Shown one piece after another: positions 1-5,416 of a stretch of 5,641 nucleotides of DNA. A program made the translations under genes and the position numbers. Every line of letters begins with the position of its first letter. The first letter of the stretch is position 1. Below the pieces are notes generated by a model. That model did not search any database. It was not told the DNA's origin and saw only the letters and a program-made list of their open reading frames with translations. Source of the DNA: Thermoplasmata archaeon (lineage in GTDB: Archaea; Thermoplasmatota; Thermoplasmata; Thermoplasmatales; GCA-001856825); contig JAKBNO010000047.1 of the NCBI GenBank assembly GCA_021831005.1, positions 1 through 5,641 of the forward strand, read 5' to 3'.

Positions 1-19
1 ATTAATAATTACCAATTTG

Positions 20-316
20 CTAGAAACCGATCTTGACAACATTGGACTGCACAAAGGTCGATTTAGCACGAATTATTCCCAGTTCTTTTAAATGTACCTG
101 GAATTTTGTAGTCCAGCCGTTATCCCTTTCAAAGATACTCAATCTTCTTGTTGAAACGATTATTCTTACTTTCCTCGTTCATCCTGATTAGTCCGATTGA
201 CTCAGTTAATTTTCCTGCCATTATTCTTATTCTTGAGGTACTTTCTTTATTGACTTTTTGACCTAAAAACGTTTGAGATTTCCCAAATCGGTCCAGAAAC
301 TTTCCATTATGCTCAT
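20..316 (-). pseudogene. Possible frameshifted remnant of a small unknown gene
   Basis: Read on the minus strand, an ATG at 316 opens a short frame that stops in a run of five T (about 266-270). One extra base in that run would carry it into the second open frame (residues such as LGQKVNKESTSRIRIMAGKL), which stops at 129-131. A second shift within about 129-178 would reach a third frame (residues such as IFERDNGWTTKFQVHLKELG), which ends at 20-22. The joined product would be roughly 100 residues. A TATA-like stretch (TAAATTAT on the minus strand, 334-341) sits about 20-25 bases before the ATG at 316. I recognise no family. Two independent shifts are required, so this is speculative. The alternatives are chance open frames in AT-rich DNA, or a separate 30-codon ORF from the ATG at 221. 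Confidence 0.2.
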
Positions 317-363
317 CTTTAAGCGATAACGGGATAATTTAGACATTGCTGTTCAAATAACAA

Positions 364-375
364 CATTAATGTAAT
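364..375 (+). promoter_or_regulatory. TATA-like element for trpB2
   Basis: The AT-rich stretch ATTAATGTAA is centred about 25-26 bases before the ATG at 395. That is the spacing expected if transcription starts at or next to that ATG, giving a leaderless mRNA. The box is not a strong archaeal TATA consensus, and another AT-rich block lies at about 352-360, so the assignment is tentative. Confidence 0.3.
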
Positions 376-394
376 AGTCTTGCCTCTCCCATCT

Positions 395-1759
395 ATGGCA
401 TCAATGGATAGGGCAATATTCCTCGACCAGGATGATATACCAACAAGATGGTACAACATCCAGGCAGACCTACCCGAACGACTCCCTCCTCCGCTAGATC
501 CCGAGACATTACAGCCGGTCAATCCTGAAAAACTCCTGAGGGTTTTTGCGAAGGAACTTGTAATGCAGGAAGTATCCCAGGAAAGATACATTAAGATTCC
601 GGACGAAGTACTTGAAGCGTATAGGTGGCTTCCCAGGCCCACTCCACTATATCGTGCCAGAAAACTGGAGGAATACCTAAAGACTCCAGCAAGAATATAC
701 TATAAATGGGAAGGTACCAATCCAGCGGGAAGTCACAAACCGAACACTGCTTTAGCACAGGCATACTACAATGCGAAACAAGGAATTGAAGATCTGACTA
801 CAGAAACTGGAGCTGGACAGTGGGGGTCTGCATTGGCAATGGCCGCCGCCTATTTTGGAATACGTGCTCGTGTATACATGGTTTCAGCGAGCTACAATCA
901 AAAGCCAGGAAGAAGAGTTATGATGGAAACATGGGGAGCAAAGTGTTTCTCCTCCCCTAGCGAACAGACTAGCTATGGTAAAAAGCTCTTGCAGGAAGAC
1001 CCCAGTAACCCCGGATCCTTAGGCATAGCAATTTCAGAAGCAGTTGAAGATGCAGTCACCCATGAAAATACCAGGTATACCTTGGGATCAGTCTTAAATC
1101 ACGTCCTCATGCACCAAACGGTTATAGGGCAAGAAGTGGAAAAACAGCTGGAAATAGTTGATGAAACTCCTGACCTGCTAGTAGGAAACATCGGCGGTGG
1201 TTCTAACTTCGGAGGTTTCTGTTTGCCATTTATGGGAAAGAAGCTTAAAGGGAAGCTGAATGCAAAATTCGTTGCGTGCGAATCATCTGCGGTTCCACAC
1301 ACAACTAAGGGAAAATACACTTATGACTACGGGGACACTGGCCATTTAACTCCTCTTCTTAAGATGCTCACACTTGGAAGTGAATACAGAAATCCACCGA
1401 TCCATGCGGGCGGTTTAAGATATCACGGGATGGCACCAATCATTTCCTATCTAATTCAGAGGGGGTACATGGAATCACATGCCTATTCTCAAACAGCAAT
1501 TTTTGATGCGGCAACAACTTTTGCAAGAACTGAAGGCATCATACCTGCTCCTGAATCAGCTCACGAAATCAGGTACGTAATCGACGAGGCCATAAGGTGC
1601 AAAAAGGAAAACGAGGAAGAGGTCATCGTCTTCAACAATTCGGGTCACGGTCTTCTTGATCTGTCTGCATATGAACTTTACAATTCTGGTAAGCTTAAAG
1701 ATTACCAACCAACCGAATTCAACTATCCATCAATAGTTAAAGAAGAGGAAATGCAGTGA
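395..1759 (+). CDS. trpB2: Tryptophan synthase beta chain, TrpB2 type
   Basis: A PLP-dependent enzyme joining indole to serine (or, as reported for some TrpB2 enzymes, O-phosphoserine) to make L-tryptophan in the cytosol. From this start the protein is 454 aa, longer than classical TrpB (about 400) and typical of TrpB2. The N-terminal IPTRWYNIQADLP..LPPPLDP block is a TrpB2 hallmark. Visible active-site features are the PLP lysine in GSHKPNT (K115), the catalytic Glu in TETGAGQWG (E137), the phosphate-binding GGGSN loop (267-271), EGIIPAPESAH (380-390) and the C-terminal NNSGHG (S416). All key residues are present, so it should be active. Possible starts are TTG 380, ATG 395 and ATG 404. I chose 395 because a TATA-like box lies about 26 bases before it, while 404 best matches the usual family N-terminus. 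No trpA or other trp gene adjoins it, so it is an orphan copy, as is common for TrpB2. It may salvage indole rather than work in a TrpA-TrpB complex. Confidence 0.95.
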   Translation: MASMDRAIFLDQDDIPTRWYNIQADLPERLPPPLDPETLQPVNPEKLLRVFAKELVMQEVSQERYIKIPDEVLEAYRWLPRPTPLYRARKLEEYLKTPARIYYKWEGTNPAGSHKPNTALAQAYYNAKQGIEDLTTETGAGQWGSALAMAAAYFGIRARVYMVSASYNQKPGRRVMMETWGAKCFSSPSEQTSYGKKLLQEDPSNPGSLGIAISEAVEDAVTHENTRYTLGSVLNHVLMHQTVIGQEVEKQLEIVDETPDLLVGNIGGGSNFGGFCLPFMGKKLKGKLNAKFVACESSAVPHTTKGKYTYDYGDTGHLTPLLKMLTLGSEYRNPPIHAGGLRYHGMAPIISYLIQRGYMESHAYSQTAIFDAATTFARTEGIIPAPESAHEIRYVIDEAIRCKKENEEEVIVFNNSGHGLLDLSAYELYNSGKLKDYQPTEFNYPSIVKEEEMQ

Positions 1760-2104
1760 AAGTAAAGTGCTGACGCAGGATGATAAGAGTGAACTTCAGG
1801 AAGAAACTTGAATGTTGCTAATCTTCAAGCCATCCGCGCCGTATATCTTTGTTGAAAACATTTCTGAATTTGTCTTCCCACCAATTGATACCATCTGACC
1901 TGAACAACTGTCAACTCTACTTAAAAGGAGTATAACGTTCTTCAGCCAATAATGAGTGAAGACGAGAATGCTTCTCCAGATTATGTGTTGTGATATGGAC
2001 TTGTCGCGAGGAGAAAACCTTTTTAGTATCCTTGCAAAGCAATTTAAAAATTGGTTTTAGGGTATCCGTAACTTTTAGTCAACTTCATTAAACTTCTTGC
2101 AGAG
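1760..2104. other. Gene-poor region between trpB2 and tRNA-Gly
   Basis: No convincing gene and no strong T-tract terminator follows trpB2. On the minus strand a frame is open for 86 codons (1796-2056), but its only ATG is internal (1894), giving 32 residues. On the + strand, an ACTTAAAAGG box at 1919-1928 lies about 28 bases before an ATG at 1952 that opens a 13-residue ORF ending at 1993. A different frame with ATGs at 1968, 1983 and 1995 runs to a TAG at 2058-2060. None is long enough to call. The region could hold gene remnants next to the tRNA 3' end, a small RNA, or nothing functional. Confidence 0.5.
1919..1929 (+). promoter_or_regulatory. TATA-like box in the trpB2-tRNA intergenic region
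   Basis: The sequence ACTTAAAAGG is followed about 28 bases later by an ATG at 1952. This spacing matches leaderless archaeal promoters. The only ORF it would serve encodes MSEDENASPDYVL and then stops, so if the promoter is real its product may be a small RNA, a micropeptide or the stub of a broken gene. Confidence 0.25.
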
Positions 2105-2177
2105 TGCAGGTGCCGGGATTTGGACCCGGGCTAAAGGCTTGGAAGGCCTTTGTGCTACCAGGCTACACAACACCTGC
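2105..2177 (-). tRNA. tRNA-Gly, anticodon UCC
   Basis: Read on the minus strand, all 73 nt fold as a complete cloverleaf that decodes GGA (and possibly GGG) glycine codons. The acceptor stem GCAGGTG/CACCTGC is perfect. The D arm is GTGT/GCAC with loop AGCCTGGTA carrying G18-G19. The anticodon stem AAGGC/GCCTT encloses loop CTTCCAA, with anticodon TCC at positions 34-36. A four-base variable loop follows. The T arm is CCGGG/CCCGG with loop TCCAAAT, and the discriminator is A. There is no intron, and the next bases are CTC, so the 3' CCA must be added after transcription. The T loop has C where U55 (pseudouridine) is normally found; everything else is canonical. Its promoter lies at about 2206-2216. 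Transcription runs toward trpB2, so the two genes converge. Confidence 0.95.
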
Positions 2178-2205
2178 AGTGGCAGACCGTGAATTATCGT
2201 CGTTG

Positions 2206-2216
2206 TAATAAAGGTT
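2206..2216 (-). promoter_or_regulatory. Archaeal promoter (BRE/TATA) for tRNA-Gly
   Basis: On the minus strand the sequence reads AACCTTTATTA, an A-rich BRE-like start running into a TATA-like core. Its centre is about 33 bases before the first base of the mature tRNA (2177). A start about 26 bases downstream of the box would give a pre-tRNA leader of several bases, to be removed by RNase P. Confidence 0.5.
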
Positions 2217-2243
2217 TTCAAGGGCAGACGTGTTGATGCAGTC

Positions 2244-2271
2244 AATGTGTGCAAAGAAATTTGAACACATT
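2244..2271. repeat. 28-bp interrupted palindrome, operator-like
   Basis: The outer arms AATGTGT (2244-2250) and ACACATT (2265-2271) are perfect reverse complements. After one G/A mismatch the dyad continues with CAAA (2252-2255) against TTTG (2260-2263), leaving GAAA in the middle. In total 11 of 14 opposed positions pair. It lies between the minus-strand tRNA promoter and the plus-strand TATA-like box at 2311. This is where a dimeric regulator would sit to control the membrane-protein gene, the tRNA, or both. Read as RNA, the same bases would form a hairpin capped by a GAAA (GNRA) tetraloop, but it lies upstream of the predicted transcript start, so a DNA operator is the better guess. Confidence 0.4.
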
Positions 2272-2309
2272 TGTTTGCTTCTATTGTCAGCGAGACTCGA
2301 GGAAAAATT

Positions 2310-2320
2310 GTTATATTTTT
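2310..2320 (+). promoter_or_regulatory. TATA-like box for the membrane-protein gene
   Basis: The sequence GTTATATTTTT is preceded by an A-rich BRE-like GGAAAAATT. Its core is about 22 bases before the GTG at 2336, so transcription would begin at or just around the start codon. No Shine-Dalgarno sequence precedes the GTG, consistent with a leaderless mRNA. Confidence 0.5.
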
Positions 2321-2335
2321 TCGAACTGAGTAAAC

Positions 2336-2842
2336 GTGAGAAAGAATTTACTATACTTGGGACTCATCTTACTTGTAATCGGTGTCGTCATTTCAGGGAT
2401 TGCTACAGTTGAGGCTGGCGGTAGGACTGAAATCGTCGAAACTTCCATAAAAATAAGTCCAAGCGGAGTTTATTACTCAAATGAATTAACTGTTGGTTCA
2501 AATAGTAGCGTAATCGTTACAGGTAATACGACAACTTATCTTATTCCCTCCCAAGATCTGAACATGGTGAATTCTACAAACGTTGAAAACTATGCAATCC
2601 ACCCCACGACACCATCTGGGAATTCCATTCTTTATGATGGGTTGAGTGGAACCTACTACCTAGTAGCTTTCGGTCAGCATCCACCTTTGATTACCTATGC
2701 CGTCCTAGGATCTAATCTTTCCCAGTTGATAGTGTATGGACTTCTGATCATTGCAGGCGCTGCAATTGCTGTCATCGGCGTAATACTTGCTATCCTAGGC
2801 GCTATTATGAGGTCTAAATTCACTCCAGTTCATCAATTTTAA
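2336..2842 (+). CDS. Two-helix membrane protein with extracytoplasmic domain, unknown function
   Basis: I do not recognise a named family. The 168-aa product begins MRKN, followed by a hydrophobic segment (about 5-25) that could be a signal anchor or cleaved signal peptide. Next comes a polar, Ser/Thr/Asn-rich, beta-like domain (about 27-125) and a second long hydrophobic helix rich in Gly, Ala and Ile (about 130-157), followed by a short basic tail. If both helices stay in the membrane, the central domain faces outside. It carries four N-x-S/T sequons (N56, N64, N79, N127), consistent with archaeal surface glycosylation. The central region has no cysteines and no visible catalytic motif. GTG 2336 is chosen as start because it sits directly before a basic-then-hydrophobic N-terminus and about 22 bases after a TATA-like box. 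A strong T-tract follows the stop, so it is probably a single-gene unit. Small proteins of this design occur in Thermoplasmata (family memory only). Confidence 0.75.
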   Translation: MRKNLLYLGLILLVIGVVISGIATVEAGGRTEIVETSIKISPSGVYYSNELTVGSNSSVIVTGNTTTYLIPSQDLNMVNSTNVENYAIHPTTPSGNSILYDGLSGTYYLVAFGQHPPLITYAVLGSNLSQLIVYGLLIIAGAAIAVIGVILAILGAIMRSKFTPVHQF

Positions 2843-2860
2843 TTTTTTTTCTTCTTTCTT
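2837..2860 (+). terminator. T-tract transcription terminator after the membrane-protein gene
   Basis: A pyrimidine-rich run beginning at the stop codon includes eight consecutive T at 2843-2850, followed by CTTCTTTCTT. Archaeal RNA polymerase terminates at such U-rich tracts without a hairpin. This separates the upstream gene from mcm, which has its own TATA-like box further on. Confidence 0.7.
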
Positions 2861-2903
2861 AATCTCCTGGTATAAAGCATCTAACTCTTTCCTAGTTCCA
2901 AAA

Positions 2904-2915
2904 AAAGTAAAATAA
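2904..2915 (+). promoter_or_regulatory. BRE/TATA-like box for mcm
   Basis: The sequence AAGTAAAATAAGG within a longer A-rich block (from 2900) is centred about 26 bases before the ATG at 2936. This is the canonical spacing for a leaderless or nearly leaderless archaeal transcript. Together with the terminator at 2843-2860 it suggests that mcm is transcribed independently of the gene before it. Confidence 0.5.
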
Positions 2916-2935
2916 GGAAGACGTATCAATACAGG

Positions 2936-5041
2936 ATGAGAGAGTCGTTTAGGGACGATGAGTTAAGATCGCTATGGAGCACAGTCCTTGAGTCTCATAC
3001 TGCAGATATGTTCAGGATAAATTCAAAGGACTCAAAGGACAAGGTGTTGCCGATCAATTATGAAGAAATGGATAAGGTCAATACGGATTTCGCTCTGAAT
3101 TTTCTGAAGTACCCTGAAGATCATCTCGTTCGTCTGAAAGAGGTTCTATATGGTTGGGAAGAGGGAAACAACACTCATGAAGGACTCTTGTCTGATGATT
3201 TCAAGGCGGAAAAGAAAAATAGGGTACGGATTTCGATCTCTTCCAAATTACCTGACATTAAGAGAGATATAAGGGAACTGCGAAGCGAAGATCTCAACAC
3301 CTTCCTTCAGGTTGATGGAGTCGTGAAGCGAGTATCGGAAGTGGTGCCTACAGTTGTGAGTGCAGCATTTCAGTGTGCCTATTGCAGAGAGGTTCACCTT
3401 TATCCACAATCTGGCAGCAGAATCCTTGATCCACCAAGATGCAACCACTGCGGTAAGACAAAGGAAGAAACAAAATTTAGATTCATTGCGGAAAAGTCTC
3501 TCTATTATGATACCCAGTTAATCACTATCGAAGAAAAACCAGAATTTCTCAAGGGCGCGGCACAACCAGTCAAACTCGTCGTTCATCTAGAAGAAGAGCT
3601 ATGCGGAAAGAACAACCCTGGTGATCGAGTTTCCGTCAATGGAATCCTCAAAGGAAAGCAGAAAATGCAAAATGCTCAGAGCGCATCGAGGCAATTCGAT
3701 GTATTCTTGGAAGCAATGTTCGTAGAGAGGGAATCTTCGGAGTACGAAGAAGTCGCGCTTGAGGACGAAGACATCGCCGCGATAAAAAGAGCGGCAAGGG
3801 ACCCCGAGGTTTATTCAAAATTGGTTGGAAGCGTGGCCCCAGCGGTGTTTGGAAATGAGATGGTCAAGGAAGCTGTAATCCTTCAACTTTTTGGCGGAGA
3901 AAGGAAGGTATTTCCTGACGGAACTTACATCAGAGGTGACGCGCACGTACTTCTCCTAGGCGATCCTGGAGTTGCGAAGTCACAGATTCTCACTTATGTT
4001 GCGAATATCGCGCCCAAGGCTGTCTACACTTCAGGTAAAGGAAGCTCAGCCGCAGGACTTACTGCTGCAGCAGTCAAGGACGAGCTATCAGAAGGCAGGT
4101 GGACTCTGGAGGCCGGGACCTTGGTACTCGCAGATGGTGGATTGGCCGCAATCGACGAGCTAGATAAGATGAACAGGGAGGATAGTGGTGCAATGCATCA
4201 AGCTATGGAACAGCAGACCATCTCTATCTCCAAAGCTGGTATAAATGCTACTTTAATGTCAAGATGCGCCGTTTTGGCTGCGGCAAACCCCAAATACGGA
4301 AGATTTGAAGAAGACGAGCCTTTTACGAGCCAGACAGATTTGCCAATCACGCTACTGTCGAGATTTGATCTTATTTTTATGATCGTCGATAGACCGGGGA
4401 AGATAGACGGTGAAATGGCTGATTACATTCTGAAAGTTCATAAGTCTGGTGAGACAATTGCGAGCGGAAGAAGTGTTGAAAAGGTGCAGATATTCCCAAC
4501 TTTTGAGCGCGATTTCCTAAAGAAGTACATTGTTTACGCGAGGAAGAATTCGTTTCCGATTATGTCACCGAAGGCTGAGGAGAAAATAAAGAAGTTCTAC
4601 GTTGAGAAAAGGGCAGCTAGTGTAAAGCTGGGTTCGGTTACAATTACGCCGAGACAGCTAGAAGCATTGATAAGACTTTCTGAAGCTTCCGCGCGGGTAA
4701 GACTTTCTGACAGAGTAGAAGTGGACGATGTTGAGAGGGCTACAAGGCTAATGGAAGCGTTCTTGAATCAGGCAACTGTGATAAATGGGATCCAGGATAT
4801 AGACATCATAATGTCAGGTTATAGTTCAAAAGATCGCAAGGGGGCTTTCTCTATTTTGGAAATCATTAAGCAATTACAGGATACAAGTACTGGGAGACGA
4901 GCATCTCTTCGCGAAATTCGAGAAGAAGCCAAGAAGCACGGCATTGAGGAAAGGCAAGTTGATAGAGAACTGAAGATTCTGAATGACAAGGGAGAAGTTA
5001 TCGAAGTAGTGACCGGTTTCTATCGCGCACTGGAGAAGTGA
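2936..5041 (+). CDS. mcm: Replicative DNA helicase MCM
   Basis: The hexameric 3'-5' helicase that unwinds the archaeal replication fork. The 701-aa product is full length for the family (about 650-700). The N-terminal domain A covers about 1-115. A zinc ribbon follows with C147, C150, C169 and C172 (C-x2-C-x18-C-x2-C), set in an OB fold with its DNA-binding beta-hairpin near 237-253. The AAA+ core begins around 290. It shows Walker A GDPGVAKSQ (342-350, K348), the presensor hairpin region TSGKGSSAAGLTAA (365-378), the helix-2 insert (about 380-402), Walker B IDELDKM (D407, E408), sensor 1 N451 in AAANP, arginine finger R476 in LLSRFD, and sensor 2 R573 in TPRQLEALIRL. A winged-helix domain (about 632-701) ends the protein. 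All catalytic residues are intact. The start at ATG 2936 fits the TATA-like box about 26 bases upstream. No GINS or primase gene is visible next to it; the DUF424 gene follows after 72 bases. Confidence 0.98.
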   Translation: MRESFRDDELRSLWSTVLESHTADMFRINSKDSKDKVLPINYEEMDKVNTDFALNFLKYPEDHLVRLKEVLYGWEEGNNTHEGLLSDDFKAEKKNRVRISISSKLPDIKRDIRELRSEDLNTFLQVDGVVKRVSEVVPTVVSAAFQCAYCREVHLYPQSGSRILDPPRCNHCGKTKEETKFRFIAEKSLYYDTQLITIEEKPEFLKGAAQPVKLVVHLEEELCGKNNPGDRVSVNGILKGKQKMQNAQSASRQFDVFLEAMFVERESSEYEEVALEDEDIAAIKRAARDPEVYSKLVGSVAPAVFGNEMVKEAVILQLFGGERKVFPDGTYIRGDAHVLLLGDPGVAKSQILTYVANIAPKAVYTSGKGSSAAGLTAAAVKDELSEGRWTLEAGTLVLADGGLAAIDELDKMNREDSGAMHQAMEQQTISISKAGINATLMSRCAVLAAANPKYGRFEEDEPFTSQTDLPITLLSRFDLIFMIVDRPGKIDGEMADYILKVHKSGETIASGRSVEKVQIFPTFERDFLKKYIVYARKNSFPIMSPKAEEKIKKFYVEKRAASVKLGSVTITPRQLEALIRLSEASARVRLSDRVEVDDVERATRLMEAFLNQATVINGIQDIDIIMSGYSSKDRKGAFSILEIIKQLQDTSTGRRASLREIREEAKKHGIEERQVDRELKILNDKGEVIEVVTGFYRALEK

Positions 5042-5064
5042 GAAATTAGCAGCCTTACTAATAC

Positions 5065-5075
5065 TTGATATATAG
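5065..5075 (+). promoter_or_regulatory. Possible internal TATA box before the DUF424 gene
   Basis: TTGATATATAG lies in the 72-base gap after mcm, about 43 bases before the ATG at 5114. A start about 26 bases downstream would give a leader of roughly 18 bases containing GAAGGAAG just before the ATG, which could serve as a ribosome binding site. The DUF424 gene may therefore be read both from the mcm promoter and from this one. Confidence 0.4.
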
Positions 5076-5113
5076 TGTTAGGATTTCTTCTACCAAACCA
5101 ATTGAGAAGGAAG

Positions 5114-5416
5114 ATGAATTTGATCTGGACTCGAGTATTCAGAACATCGGTGGATACACTCCTTGCCGCTGCGGACGAGGAGCTCTTAGGGAAGGTACTT
5201 AAAGAGGGTAAATACAAGCTCAGTGTTTCCGAGAGATTCTATAAGGAAACGCTAGTCGACGATGTTGCACTGAAAGACCTTTTACAAATCTGTTCTATTG
5301 CCAATCTGGTTGGGGACCGGTCAGTCGGTGTTGCAATCGAGTCGGGATTCATATCAACAGAGAACGTCATTTACATTCAGGGAGTCCCTCATGCGCAATT
5401 CACAACCTTGGAGTGA
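5114..5416 (+). CDS. DUF424 family protein
   Basis: A 100-aa protein of a conserved archaeal family with no established function. Family signatures run its full length: an N-terminal beta-strand segment (WTRVFRTSVDTLLAAADEELLGKVLKEG, about 5-32, shown in pieces: DEELLGK at 21-27), SERFYKE (about 39-45), then IANLVGDRSVGVAIESG (about 64-80) and the closing GVPHAQF (about 90-96). There is no signal peptide or membrane segment, so it should be cytosolic. GTG 5075 would add 13 residues, but ATG 5114 gives the usual family length and is preceded by GAAGGAAG, so I prefer it. The gene lies 72 bases after mcm on the same strand and overlaps the next ORF by 26 bases. Its location hints at a link to replication or information processing, which is inference only. 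Confidence 0.88.
   Translation: MNLIWTRVFRTSVDTLLAAADEELLGKVLKEGKYKLSVSERFYKETLVDDVALKDLLQICSIANLVGDRSVGVAIESGFISTENVIYIQGVPHAQFTTLE

Larger units (their letters stand above)
1..379. other. AT-rich region upstream of trpB2, no confident gene
   Basis: No complete gene with a good start is visible here. On the minus strand, a 52-codon frame ends at a TAG at 20-22 and is open back to a stop at 179-181. A second minus-strand frame of 69 codons is open from about 338 to a TGA at 129-131. A third begins with ATG at 316 and reads MSIMESFWTDLGNLKRF before a TAG. The translations look moderately protein-like and overlap in a way that frameshifts could join, so this may be a decayed gene divergent from trpB2. 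At these lengths chance open frames are also expected. The stretch just before 395 should hold the trpB2 promoter. Confidence 0.5.

Noticed and set aside
319..642. 107-codon minus-strand open frame overlapping the trpB2 start
   Set aside because: Lies mostly antisense to a strongly conserved TrpB2 coding region; the translation is Ser/Gly-rich without family features. It is a shadow of trpB2.
1770..1800. Possible C/D box small RNA (GATGATAA near CTGA)
   Set aside because: The C box is imperfect and no D box, C' or D' pair with proper spacing could be found.
2041..2052. Five-T run on the minus strand as terminator for tRNA-Gly
   Set aside because: It lies over 50 bases past the tRNA 3' end and is short; no stronger signal is present, but this one is too weak to annotate.
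2230..2412. 60-codon plus-strand frame starting before the membrane-protein gene
   Set aside because: Overlaps the membrane-protein gene in another frame, covers its promoter and the dyad, and has no recognisable features beyond a chance Cys cluster (CNRCRHFRDC).
3248..3448. Minus-strand frame inside mcm
   Set aside because: Antisense to the conserved N-terminal and zinc region of MCM; no independent support. The same holds for the frames at 1099-1320 (inside trpB2), 3972-4163 (inside mcm) and 5020-5217 (across mcm and DUF424).
4671..4710. Direct repeat TAAGACTTTCTGA at 4671-4683 and 4698-4710
   Set aside because: Both copies encode the R-L-S residues of adjacent MCM helices; explained by protein sequence and shared codons rather than a functional DNA repeat.
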